Source of the DNA: Chloroflexota bacterium
GTDB lineage: Bacteria > Chloroflexota > Anaerolineae > Anaerolineales > UBA4823
Length of the DNA stretch: 43,350 nucleotides
NCBI GenBank assembly: GCA_020349245.1
Contig: CP070764.1
Coordinates: forward strand, 1,929,146 to 1,972,495
Direction of reading: 5' to 3'
Numbering within the stretch: position 1 is the stretch's first letter; each line of letters begins with the position of its first letter. Positions 24,486-32,323 of the stretch are shown piece by piece. Under the pieces are notes generated by a model. It was not told where the DNA came from. It saw only the letters and a list, made by a program, of their open reading frames with translations, and did not search any database. The position numbers and the translations under genes were made by a program.

Positions 24486-25490
24486 TCACTTCCGCACTGC
24501 TCCGAAGGTCACCCCGCGCAGCAGGTAATTGCGCAGCAGGAAGACCACGATAATCACCGGGATGAGGAAGCCCAGGCTGCCGACCGCAATCGCTGACCAT
24601 TCAATTCCGCCCCGGCCGAGCATGGTGGCAATGCTGGGTGGCGCCGTGCGGGCGGTTTCACTAGTCAGCATCAGCGCAAAAGCATACTCATTCCAGGAGA
24701 AGATCAGGCAGAAAACAGTCGTGGCGGCGATGCCGGTCACTGCCTGCGGTAAAACAATCCGGAAAAAAGCTTGCATTCGAGTATAGCCATCCACCAGGGC
24801 AGCTTCTTCATATTCCAGGGGGATTTCGTCCATGAAGCCTTTCATCAGCCACACGGCCAGTGATAGGTTAAACACGGTATACAACAAAATCATGCCAATA
24901 TGGGTATCATGCAGCTTGACCTGGGTGTACATCAAGAAAAGCGGGATTGTGACCACCACAGCTGGCAGCATGCGCGTGCTGAGAATGAAAAAGAGCAAGT
25001 CGTTCTTGCCTTTCACCTGGTAGCGGCTGAAAGCATATGCGGCAAAAACCGCCAGGATGACGGAAGCAATCGTCGAAAGTCCAGCGATGATCAGCGAGTT
25101 CTTCAGGCGATCGACGTAATCGCTGGTATCTGTGATCTCCTGACCAACAGACAGCGCGATGCGTTCAAACAGGCTCATCTGGCCTGCATCCGCTTCGTTT
25201 TTCAACTCCTGCAGGCGAGCCGGGGAGGCGACTGCCCGTTCTGTGAAGAGGTAGACAAAGCCCTCCAGCGTGGGAGAAAAGACCACCGAAGGTGGGGTGG
25301 AGACGATGTCCTGTCTGGTTTTGAATGCAGTGATCACCATAACAAAAATGGGGATCAGGAGCACAATAGCGATGAGAATCACGATGATGGCACGCAGGTT
25401 GTGAAACAGCCTGTAGCGCGGGGTGATCTTATCGACCCGTGTCGCTTCTGTGGTGGGATTGCTGGGACCGGTTTCCTTAAAATTTGCCAT
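24486..25490 (-). CDS. ABC sugar permease, MalG type (CUT1)
   Basis: The 334-residue inner-membrane protein has about six membrane segments and the EAA loop EYEEAALVDGYTRMQAFFRIVLPQ, where the ATPases dock. Most MalG-type permeases have about 280 residues; the surplus is a polar N-terminus (MANFKETGPSNPTTEATR) and a periplasmic insert of about 60 residues between the first two membrane segments (roughly 70-130, SPARLQELKNEADAGQ). The ATG at 25490 has a GGAG site and begins 3 nt after the MalF-type stop. Function is sugar translocation with its partner; the insert may contact the binding protein (inference). Confidence 0.92.
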   Translation of the reverse strand: MANFKETGPSNPTTEATRVDKITPRYRLFHNLRAIIVILIAIVLLIPIFVMVITAFKTRQDIVSTPPSVVFSPTLEGFVYLFTERAVASPARLQELKNEADAGQMSLFERIALSVGQEITDTSDYVDRLKNSLIIAGLSTIASVILAVFAAYAFSRYQVKGKNDLLFFILSTRMLPAVVVTIPLFLMYTQVKLHDTHIGMILLYTVFNLSLAVWLMKGFMDEIPLEYEEAALVDGYTRMQAFFRIVLPQAVTGIAATTVFCLIFSWNEYAFALMLTSETARTAPPSIATMLGRGGIEWSAIAVGSLGFLIPVIIVVFLLRNYLLRGVTFGAVRK

Positions 25491-25493
25491 GGC

Positions 25494-26438
25494 TCACTCC
25501 TCACCCCGCATGCGGTTCAAATAAAGGATATACAGATTGCTGACGGCGACGATGATGATCAAAATGATGTAGGCCAGGGCGCTCGATCTGCCCGTGCGGA
25601 ACTGTCCCAAAAATGCCTGGCGGTAAAGGTTGACCGCGATCAGCTCCGTCTGGTCTCCAGGTCCGCCACCCGTCATACCCATCACCAGGTCAAATGATTT
25701 AAACGCTTCGATGGTGCGGAACAAGACTGCGATCAGCAGGAGCGGGGTTACCTGGGGCAGGGTGATCCGCCAGAACTGGAACCAGGAGCTGGCTCGATCG
25801 ATGGCGGCTGCCTCGTAAAGATAATCAGGGATGGCTTTCAAGCCAGAGAGCACCAGCAGCATGACAAAGGGCGTCCACATCCAGACGTCCACCAGGATCA
25901 CCGCCCACAGCGCTAACCCTGGCACCGGTTGGCGGGCGAAGCTGCTGGCCAGCATATCTGGACCGGCAATCGGATTGGTAAAACCCAGGAGGAAATTAAA
26001 GAAGCCAAAGGTGGGATTGTACATCAGCTTCCAGAACAGGCCCACAACCACAGGAGAGAGCATCATCGGGATCAGGATTAATGTCGTTACCAATCCGCTG
26101 CCTCTGAATTTCTCGTGAACCAACATGGCCAATCCGAAACCTAGGATGATCTGCAGACCCACGGAAAGCAGTGCGTATCTTCCCGTGGTAGCGAAATATT
26201 TCCACATCAGTTCATCGTTGAGGATGTTGGCGAAATTCTGGAAACCAATCCACACTGGTGCTTTCCCGGCCACCGCGGAGTAATTGGTGAAACCGAGATA
26301 CAGGCTGTAGACCAAGGGGAAAACATTCAGGGCGATCAATAGGATCAGCGAAGGCCAGATAAAAAGATTGATGATGGCGCGATCGCTGAGATGGCGCTGA
26401 CCGGGTTGGGTTTGAGAGGTTGCCTGACTTGTACTCAA
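25494..26438 (-). CDS. ABC sugar permease, MalF/UgpA type (CUT1)
   Basis: The 314-residue inner-membrane protein has six predicted membrane segments starting at IINLFIWPSLILLIALNVFP and the EAA loop LYEAAAIDRASSWFQFWRITLPQ. It pairs with the MalG-type permease encoded next. The start is set by the ribosome site: GGAGGAGG lies 5 nt before a TTG at 26438, while the TTG at 26453 lies within that purine tract. No ATG is available nearby in frame. A stem-loop in the 122-nt junction separates it from the binding-protein gene. Family call firm. Confidence 0.92.
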   Translation of the reverse strand: MSTSQATSQTQPGQRHLSDRAIINLFIWPSLILLIALNVFPLVYSLYLGFTNYSAVAGKAPVWIGFQNFANILNDELMWKYFATTGRYALLSVGLQIILGFGLAMLVHEKFRGSGLVTTLILIPMMLSPVVVGLFWKLMYNPTFGFFNFLLGFTNPIAGPDMLASSFARQPVPGLALWAVILVDVWMWTPFVMLLVLSGLKAIPDYLYEAAAIDRASSWFQFWRITLPQVTPLLLIAVLFRTIEAFKSFDLVMGMTGGGPGDQTELIAVNLYRQAFLGQFRTGRSSALAYIILIIIVAVSNLYILYLNRMRGEE

Positions 26439-26497
26439 TTGAACCTCCTCCAAGAAAACTTTAATATCTTTGTCCGAACGACCATACAGAAGCCGGC

Positions 26498-26524
26498 TAG
26501 GGAGGCGGGATCACCGCCTCCCTA
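26498..26524 (-). other. Stem-loop between binding-protein and permease genes
   Basis: TAGGGAGGCGG (26498-26508) pairs perfectly with CCGCCTCCCTA (26514-26524) around a 5-nt loop, 37 nt beyond the binding-protein stop. No U-run follows on the minus strand. A stem here often protects the binding-protein mRNA or attenuates read-through, giving more binding protein than permease, as between malE and malF. Confidence 0.75.
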
Positions 26525-26560
26525 ACTTGTCGATCTCAAGAGGTAAGTACGGGATACGAA

Positions 26561-27958
26561 TTACTGGATGTACCCAGTCTCCCTCAAGATAGCGTCGTGC
26601 TCGTTGGCGATGGTGTCCATCGTCTCTTGAGCCGTTCCGGTACCCTCAACAACGAAGGCGCTGAACTCGCGCTGGGCAACCTCGAGCAGTCGAGCATACT
26701 CGGGGATGTTCCAGAAGTCCTTTACAAAGCCCATCGTCTCGGCAAAAGCCGGGTTGAAGGGAGTTGCATCCAGGAATTCCTGGGTGGCGAGTACATTCTT
26801 GTTGCAGGTATAGCCGCCTCTCTTTGCCCACTCAGCCTGGACATCTTCCTGGGCGAACCAGCGGATAAAGTCCTTGGCTGCTTCCTGGCGCTCGGGGCTT
26901 ATATAAGCCACGATGCTCATACCCTGGCCTCCCAAGGCTGCTCCCTGATCACCGTAAGGTCCCTTCGGATTGGGGAAAAAGCCTGTGACATCAGCATAAG
27001 GACTGATGTCCGGGCTGGCCAAAGCGGGGAAGAAGGCGAAGTAGTTCATGATCATCACCGCCTGGCCGCCGATCATGGCATCGTTGGTCTCGGTGAAGAA
27101 GGCGTTGCTCAATCCGGGCACCTGGCAGCATGCATACAGGTCGCGATAGGCCTGGAGCGCTTCGACACTTTCCGTGGAGTTGACCACGCCCAACACTTCG
27201 TTGGTGGCGGGGTCTTTCCAATCTGCACCCCAGCTGAACATGGTGTTCTCGACACCCATGGTGATGGCGTCGTAGTCTTTCTGGGTGTAGATCGCCACAC
27301 CGTACAGGTTATCATCGGGGCGGGTGAAGAAGTTGGCGATGTCCGTTAACTGATCATAGGTCTCAGGAACGGCCAGCGGGTAGCCGTATTCAGCCTCGAA
27401 AGCGGCCATTTCATCTGGATCCTCGAACAGGTCCGCCCGGTAAGCCCAGCCATCAGCATCACCTTCAGTTGGGTAAGCCCAGTATTCACCAGACCCTGAG
27501 GGATATTCACCGTAGTAGGTCAGGGTGGCTTCCGTAACTGAATCTGTGATACCTTCACTCTGCATGAAATCGGTCATATTGATGTACCAACCCGAGGTAG
27601 CACCTTGTCCGATCCACTGGCTGTCGCCGACCACCATGTCGTAGGCGTCGCCTTTAGCGGCCATCTCGGTCGAGAAGACATCATAGAACGATCCCCAGGG
27701 CTCCTGGACCACGTTGACCTTGATGCCGGTCTGCTCTTCGTACAGGTTGCCGATCTGCTGCAGGTAGTCAGCCGGGTCCCACTGTGCCCACATGATGGTC
27801 AATTCTTCCACTGCGGGCATTTCTTCCGGCGGCGCTTCTTCTGGCGGGGCTTCTTCTGGTGGTGCTTCCTCCGGAGGTGCTTCTGTCGCGGCTGGTGCGC
27901 AGGCAGCCAGGACCAGCACCAAAATCAGCGTCAACGCAAACAATGTTTTTTTCAACAT
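26561..27958 (-). CDS. Extracellular sugar-binding lipoprotein of the ABC transporter (CUT1)
   Basis: The 465-residue precursor has a lipoprotein signal (KKTLFALTLILVLVLAAC) with the acylated cysteine predicted at Cys20. An acidic Pro-Glu linker of four 5-residue repeats follows (28-47). The mature domain starts near ELTIMWAQWDPADYLQQI, typical of MalE/UgpB-like binding proteins. The ATG at 27958 follows GGAGAAG; a TTG at 27976 is rejected. The protein would capture the sugar outside the membrane and deliver it to the two permeases downstream. Its ligand is likely xylose-related given the XylR/xylO control and XylAB, but this is inference. Confidence 0.93.
   Translation of the reverse strand: MLKKTLFALTLILVLVLAACAPAATEAPPEEAPPEEAPPEEAPPEEMPAVEELTIMWAQWDPADYLQQIGNLYEEQTGIKVNVVQEPWGSFYDVFSTEMAAKGDAYDMVVGDSQWIGQGATSGWYINMTDFMQSEGITDSVTEATLTYYGEYPSGSGEYWAYPTEGDADGWAYRADLFEDPDEMAAFEAEYGYPLAVPETYDQLTDIANFFTRPDDNLYGVAIYTQKDYDAITMGVENTMFSWGADWKDPATNEVLGVVNSTESVEALQAYRDLYACCQVPGLSNAFFTETNDAMIGGQAVMIMNYFAFFPALASPDISPYADVTGFFPNPKGPYGDQGAALGGQGMSIVAYISPERQEAAKDFIRWFAQEDVQAEWAKRGGYTCNKNVLATQEFLDATPFNPAFAETMGFVKDFWNIPEYARLLEVAQREFSAFVVEGTGTAQETMDTIANEHDAILRETGYIQ
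27818..27877 (-). repeat. Four-copy PPEE(A/M) coding repeat in the lipoprotein linker
   Basis: Four tandem 15-nt units encode PPEEA three times and PPEEM once (residues 28-47 of the binding protein). Codons vary between copies, so this is an older repeat. Copy number could change by slippage, altering the tether length between the membrane anchor and the binding domain. Confidence 0.85.
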
Positions 27959-27991
27959 TTGAATCTTCTCCTTCAATTATTTTTTCTGTCA

Positions 27992-28003
27992 ATAACCGGT
28001 TAT
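27992..28003. promoter_or_regulatory. 12-bp palindrome resembling a LacI-family operator core
   Basis: ATAACC-GGTTAT is a perfect CG-centred palindrome in the 119-bp junction between the ROK repressor and the binding-protein gene. LacI-family regulators bind such dyads. No LacI gene is in the window and no good promoter overlaps it, so function is uncertain. Confidence 0.35.
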
Positions 28004-28077
28004 GTTGGCTTTCAAATTTGTGTCGATTTTCCCTTTGTATCACCTCCTTTCGATGTCATTTAAGACTCAATAACCAT

Positions 28078-29382
28078 TCAGGCGTTAACCATTGTCAAAA
28101 CACCGGCAGGCTGTCCTCCAACCAAATTCGGTTCAACCAACACAGCCTGGAAGATCCTGGCTACGCCGCCCATCACGCAAGCTTCTTGGCCGTGGCTGGC
28201 CACGACCACCTTGATGGCCTCCCTGTTCCAACGTAAAGCACGCCGGTGAACTTCACTCTCGATCACCGGCAGCAAGAATTCACTCGCCAAACTCAAAATG
28301 CCGCCGAAAACAACCAGTTCGGGATTCAGGGCATTCACCAGGGAGGCAATGCCGATCCCCAGATGATGTCCCAGCACTTCTAAAGACTGCAATGCCAAAC
28401 GATCTCCCTTCTCCGCCGCCTCCACTACCATGGGGACTGTGAGCGCCCCCAAATTTCCCCGGGTCATAGCCGTTAGCAGAGTTTCATTTCCTTGACCGGC
28501 AAAGCGCCGAATATTGCGAAACAATGCTCGCTGGCTGACCTGGGTCTCCCAACAGCCGCGGTTGCCACAGTTGCAGATCTCACCTTCTGGATCCATGGTC
28601 ATATGGCCGAATTCCGATCCAAACCCGGTTATCCCGCTGAATACCTGACCCTCATGGACGAGTCCTCCCCCCAGGCCAACCCCTGCGCTGAGATACAAAA
28701 CCTCTTTGTATCCCCGAGCAGCGCCAAAGTAGTGTTCGCCTAATGCGGCCATATTGGCTTCATTGTCCACCACCAGATGACCGTCCACGAGCCCTTCCAG
28801 GCGAGCGCGCAGCGGCACATTTTCCCAGCGCAGATTTGGAGCAAACAACAAAGTCCCAGTAGTCTGATCAACCAGACCTGGGACTCCAACCGCGACACCT
28901 AACAACGTTTGGCAGTATTCACTGCCTACACTTAAGCCCTGATACAAAAGGGCCAGCAAACGGTCAAAGATGACCTGCTGGCCCATATCTGGATCAATTT
29001 CTTCTTTATACTGCCAGATCGCTTGTGGAGCAAAATTCGTACAGATCGCCTTCAAGAAATCGACACCGATCTCAAGACTGACGATATAACCGGCTTCCGG
29101 ATTGAGGGTGAGCAGCATCGCCAGTCGTCCAGCCCCCCGTCCAGTTTCAGGTGATTCATAACCTACTTCACGCACAAATTGGCGTTCGATCAATTCACGC
29201 ACCAAGCTGGAGACAGTGGTCTTGTTCAAACCGGTTACTTCAGCCAGTCCGGCACGCGAAATGGGAGCACTCTCACGCAAATGATGCATAACAACCGCCA
29301 GGTTTATCTGGCGGACGAGTGCTTGATCGCCGGTGCGAAATCGATATTGACCCGAACGGGATTGTCCTGCCACGTAGTCCAT
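28078..29382 (-). CDS. xylR: ROK-family transcriptional repressor, XylR type
   Basis: The 434-residue protein has an N-terminal winged helix-turn-helix (about 24-80: INLAVVMHHLRESAPISRAGLAEVTGLNKTTVSSLVREL in part) and a C-terminal ROK sugar-binding domain. The latter has DNEANMAALGE, SAGVGLGGGLV and the zinc motif CNCGNRGCWE. It is first in the long minus-strand run, and its promoter carries a near copy of the Bacillus xyl operator, so it probably represses its own operon until xylose or a derivative binds. The ATG at 29382 has a GAGG site. The ROK call is firm; the name xylR rests on the operator and the xylAB genes downstream. Confidence 0.88.
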   Translation of the reverse strand: MDYVAGQSRSGQYRFRTGDQALVRQINLAVVMHHLRESAPISRAGLAEVTGLNKTTVSSLVRELIERQFVREVGYESPETGRGAGRLAMLLTLNPEAGYIVSLEIGVDFLKAICTNFAPQAIWQYKEEIDPDMGQQVIFDRLLALLYQGLSVGSEYCQTLLGVAVGVPGLVDQTTGTLLFAPNLRWENVPLRARLEGLVDGHLVVDNEANMAALGEHYFGAARGYKEVLYLSAGVGLGGGLVHEGQVFSGITGFGSEFGHMTMDPEGEICNCGNRGCWETQVSQRALFRNIRRFAGQGNETLLTAMTRGNLGALTVPMVVEAAEKGDRLALQSLEVLGHHLGIGIASLVNALNPELVVFGGILSLASEFLLPVIESEVHRRALRWNREAIKVVVASHGQEACVMGGVARIFQAVLVEPNLVGGQPAGVLTMVNA

Positions 29383-29497
29383 TTATCCTCGGAATGGTCG
29401 ATGCGATGAAGTGGTTATGCAGAACTACTCGTCAACGAACAACAGGACAGGTACCAATAATTTTATTACGCTAAGAAATCAGACTTTCCCAACCCAA

Positions 29498-29522
29498 TTA
29501 ATTTGTTGTACCAACAAACTAA
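29498..29522. promoter_or_regulatory. xylO-like operator
   Basis: On the minus strand the half-sites read TTAGTTTGTT and CAACAAATTAA around a GGTA centre. This is very close to the Bacillus xyl operator as I recall it (TTAGTTTGTT, 4-nt centre, CAACAAACTAA). The inner TTTGTTG/CAACAAA arms are perfect. It begins right at the -10 box of the operon promoter, so a bound repressor would block initiation. Confidence 0.85.
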
Positions 29523-29550
29523 ATTATAGCAATTTTTGTCCCCTTGTCAA
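29523..29550 (-). promoter_or_regulatory. Consensus sigma70 promoter of the 25-gene minus-strand operon
   Basis: On the minus strand TTGACA (29550-29545) and TATAAT (29528-29523) are exact consensus boxes with a 16-nt spacer. The xylO-like dyad follows immediately. About 135 nt of leader precede the ROK ATG. This is the only strong promoter found for the run. Confidence 0.85.
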
Positions 29551-29675
29551 TTCTCCACTGGATAGATCCTCCTTGATGGAAGATAAACACGCTACGAAAA
29601 TCCAATGTTAGAATATAGGTATGTTGGTATATTTAGTGTACAAGTTCCAACCCCTCCTCCCAGGACAATCTTGCA

Positions 29676-30413
29676 ATGTATCCAGAGACAATCGACCGCT
29701 ACAGCAAACTCCCTTTCTACCAGCAATTGTATGAAATCCTGCTCAACAAAATTCAGCAGGGAGAATGGCAACCGGGAGACATGATCCCGCCCGAATCCGA
29801 ATTGATCGAAAACTACCAGGTCAGCCGCAACACTGTCCGCCAGGTGCTTGACATGCTGGTCAATGAGGGTTTGATATATCGCCAGCGGGGACGCGGCACT
29901 TTTGTCGCCCACCCTAGTCTCGAACAATCCATGACCCGCATCGTCAGCTTTACCGAAGATATGCAGCAGCGCGAGTTTACTCCAGGGACACAAGTCCTAT
30001 CTGCCACCCTTTTACCCGCTGAAGCGGAGATTGCTGCTAAGCTCCAAATTCAAACCGGCGAGCAGCTAGCTTGTTTGCGCAGGCTGCGCTTAGCCGATGG
30101 TGAACCGATGAGTATTGAAGAGTCCTACCTGGTCCACAGCTACTGCCCGGAGATCCTGCAACACGATTACGCACAGCAGCCGCTGCGAAAAGTTCTCGAA
30201 ACAGATTTCGGCATCCGCATCGCTTCCGCCAAGCAGGTGATCAAAGCCATCCTGGCTCCCCCCGAACTGATCGACCTGCTAGATATAAAAACCCCAGCCG
30301 TGTTGCTCTTCATCGAACGTGTCTCATTTTCCCAGGGCAAGATTCCCGTCGAATTCCTGCGGATTTACTACCGCGCAGATCGTTATTCCCTATTCAACGA
30401 GCTGCATGAATAA
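29676..30413 (+). CDS. GntR-family regulator, HutC/UTRA subfamily
   Basis: The 245 residues have an N-terminal GntR winged helix (about 8-75: PFYQQLYEILLNKIQQGEWQPGDMIPPESEL in part, SRNTVRQVLDMLVNEGL, RGRGTFV) and a C-terminal UTRA ligand domain (about 95-240), which usually binds a sugar phosphate or amino acid derivative. It starts the plus-strand operon and probably represses it. Its ribosome site is weak (AGGAC). The upstream GTTGGTATATTTA motif recurs before the UPF0261 gene in the minus operon, a possible second target. Family firm; effector unknown. Confidence 0.9.
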   Translation: MYPETIDRYSKLPFYQQLYEILLNKIQQGEWQPGDMIPPESELIENYQVSRNTVRQVLDMLVNEGLIYRQRGRGTFVAHPSLEQSMTRIVSFTEDMQQREFTPGTQVLSATLLPAEAEIAAKLQIQTGEQLACLRRLRLADGEPMSIEESYLVHSYCPEILQHDYAQQPLRKVLETDFGIRIASAKQVIKAILAPPELIDLLDIKTPAVLLFIERVSFSQGKIPVEFLRIYYRADRYSLFNELHE

Positions 30414-30434
30414 TCGTCGTAAAGAGGCATGCAC

Positions 30435-31394
30435 ATGGATATTCTTTGCTTAGGGGAGTTGCTGATCGACATGTTTCCAGCAGAGATCGGCAGGAGCATG
30501 ACAGAGGTATCTGCGTTTCACCCCAAGCCGGGTGGAGCCCCAGCCAATGTGGCTGTGGCAGCTGCCCGGCTCGGCGCCCGCAGCGGATTCATTGGTAAAG
30601 TTGGCGAGGATATTTTCGGCCGCTTCCTGGAAAGTGTATTAATTCATGAAGGTGTCGATACGCAGGGCATGCGCTTTGATACCCAAGCTCGAACCACCCT
30701 GGTCTTCATCGCCATGCCAGATGTACACAGCGCTGAATTCGTTTTTTACCGCAACCCTGGGGCAGATATGCTACTTCGGCCGGATGAACTGCCGGTTGCC
30801 AGCCTGCAATTAACCCGCTGCCTGCACTTCGGTTCCCTGAGCCTGATCGATGAACCCATCCGCGGGGCAACACTGCGCGCCATCGAGATTGCTCGTGCAG
30901 CTGGCGCGCTGATCTCATTCGATGTGAACTACCGCCCGGCTTTATGGTCAAACCAGGAGGCAGCCAGGCAGCGGGTGCTTGAAACCCTGCCGCTCGTTGA
31001 CCTGGTCAAAGTCAACCAGACCGAATTGAAGTTGCTGACCAGTTTTGAACAGATGGAGCAAGGCAGCTTTGAATTGCTATCCCACGGCCCGAGACTGTGC
31101 GTGGTAACCCTCGGTGCGGAGGGCAGTTTCTTTCAATCCGGGAAACACAACGCTTTCATTCCCGGCTTTGCGGTTGAAACTGTTGATGCGACTGGCTGCG
31201 GGGATGCTTTCGTCGCAGGCATGCTCACCCAATTGGTGAGATCAAGCCACCCGATCGACGAACTGCCTGCAGACGATCTGGGCAAAGCCCTGCGGTACGC
31301 CAATGCCGTTGGAGCACTCACTGCGCTTGCACAGGGTGTGATACCTGCCCTGCCGCATGCCGGGCAGGTTGCAGAATTTCTTCAAAAACATTGA
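30435..31394 (+). CDS. PfkB-family carbohydrate kinase (fructokinase-like)
   Basis: The 319-residue ribokinase-fold kinase has CLGELLIDMFPAE at the start, KPGGAPANVAVAAARLG (about 33-49), SFDVNYRPALW and the catalytic motif DATGCGDAFVAGM, where Cys replaces the usual Ala of GAGD. Fructokinases and 2-keto-3-deoxygluconate kinases share this pattern. The ATG at 30435 sits 7 nt after AGAGG; the ATG at 30429 is too close to it. The gene lies between the GntR regulator and a split transketolase, so it probably makes a ketose phosphate for the transketolase (inference). Confidence 0.9.
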   Translation: MDILCLGELLIDMFPAEIGRSMTEVSAFHPKPGGAPANVAVAAARLGARSGFIGKVGEDIFGRFLESVLIHEGVDTQGMRFDTQARTTLVFIAMPDVHSAEFVFYRNPGADMLLRPDELPVASLQLTRCLHFGSLSLIDEPIRGATLRAIEIARAAGALISFDVNYRPALWSNQEAARQRVLETLPLVDLVKVNQTELKLLTSFEQMEQGSFELLSHGPRLCVVTLGAEGSFFQSGKHNAFIPGFAVETVDATGCGDAFVAGMLTQLVRSSHPIDELPADDLGKALRYANAVGALTALAQGVIPALPHAGQVAEFLQKH

Positions 31395-31480
31395 TCGATG
31401 TCTGCCCACCAGGGAAGCACAAGGGAAGCATCAAGCACACAAAGAGGCTAGCTACTCCGATTACTTGTTGAGGAATATCA

Positions 31481-32323
31481 ATGAATATTACCAAGCACCA
31501 GCAAGCTGATCTTGACCAACTGATAGGCATCGCCCGTGATATCCGCCTGGATATCCTGGACATGACTACGCGAGCCGGGTCCGGGCATCCCTCGAGCTCG
31601 TTTTCCGCGGTCGAGATCCTGACAGCTCTGTATTTTGGCGGCATATTGCGCTACAAACCCAAAGATCCCTGGTGGGCTGAGAGGGATCGCTTCATTATGA
31701 GTAAGGGCCATGCCGCGCCGCTGCTTTACGCAGTTTTATCCAGGGCAGGTTATTTCGATCGCCAGCTGCTATGGGATCTGCGCCAAATCAACAGCCCAGT
31801 CCAGGGTCACCCGATCCAGGGGCTGCTGCCAGGTATAGAAGCCACGACAGGTTCTCTGGGACAAGGACTGTCAATAGGATTGGGACATATCCTAGGAGGC
31901 CGCCTGAACAACCTGGATTACCGCGTATATGTCCTCTTGGGAGACGGGGAGTGCGAGGCGGGACAAATCTGGGAAGCGGCGATGGCCGCAGCCCATTTCA
32001 AAGCTGAGCGGTTGATCGCCATCCTGGACTACAACAAATACCAGGAGACGGGTCCGATCAGCCGCGAGATGGCCCTCGAACCGCTGGTGGAAAAGTGGCA
32101 GAGCTTCGGCTGGCAGGCCTCGGAAATCGATGGACATGACATTTCCGCGATTATCGAGGCGCTCGAAGCTGCCCAACTGGTCAGCAACCGACCGGCGATA
32201 ATCATCGCCCACACCATCAAAGGCAAAGGGGTATCTTTCGTGGAGCAGGATTTCACTTTTCATGGTCGGGCACTCAATCCTGAGCAGGCGAAAACAGCCA
32301 GGGAGGAGATCCAATGCCAATAG
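31481..32323 (+). CDS. Transketolase, N-terminal (pyrophosphate-binding) subunit
   Basis: The 280 residues are the N-terminal half of a split transketolase. Thiamine diphosphate contacts are visible: GHPSSSFS (His36), SKGHAAPLLYAVL, GSLGQGLSIGLG and the ThDP motif GDGECEAG...N (154-185). It transfers a two-carbon ketol unit between sugar phosphates. The stop overlaps the start of the C-terminal subunit by 10 nt, ensuring equal synthesis. Split transketolases are common in anaerobes and archaea, but apulose 4-phosphate and sulfo-sugar transketolases are also split, so the substrate is open. Here it could use xylulose 5-phosphate from XylB. Confidence 0.93.
   Translation: MNITKHQQADLDQLIGIARDIRLDILDMTTRAGSGHPSSSFSAVEILTALYFGGILRYKPKDPWWAERDRFIMSKGHAAPLLYAVLSRAGYFDRQLLWDLRQINSPVQGHPIQGLLPGIEATTGSLGQGLSIGLGHILGGRLNNLDYRVYVLLGDGECEAGQIWEAAMAAAHFKAERLIAILDYNKYQETGPISREMALEPLVEKWQSFGWQASEIDGHDISAIIEALEAAQLVSNRPAIIIAHTIKGKGVSFVEQDFTFHGRALNPEQAKTAREEIQCQ

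Larger units (their letters stand above)
29383..29675. other. Divergent intergenic region between the ROK and GntR genes
   Basis: This 293-bp stretch holds the leader, operator and promoter of the minus-strand operon, and the upstream region of the GntR gene. For the plus strand no consensus promoter stands out; an AT-rich block with repeated GGTAT (about 29618-29640) is the likeliest GntR control site. No small gene is convincing. Confidence 0.6.

Noticed and set aside
24900..25697. Plus-strand open frame of 265 codons
   Set aside because: It is antisense to the two permease genes. Its long run of His, Asp and Gln residues is the mirror of membrane-segment codons.
26597..27349. Plus-strand open frame of 250 codons
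   Set aside because: It is antisense to the sugar-binding protein gene, with no ribosome site and no domain.
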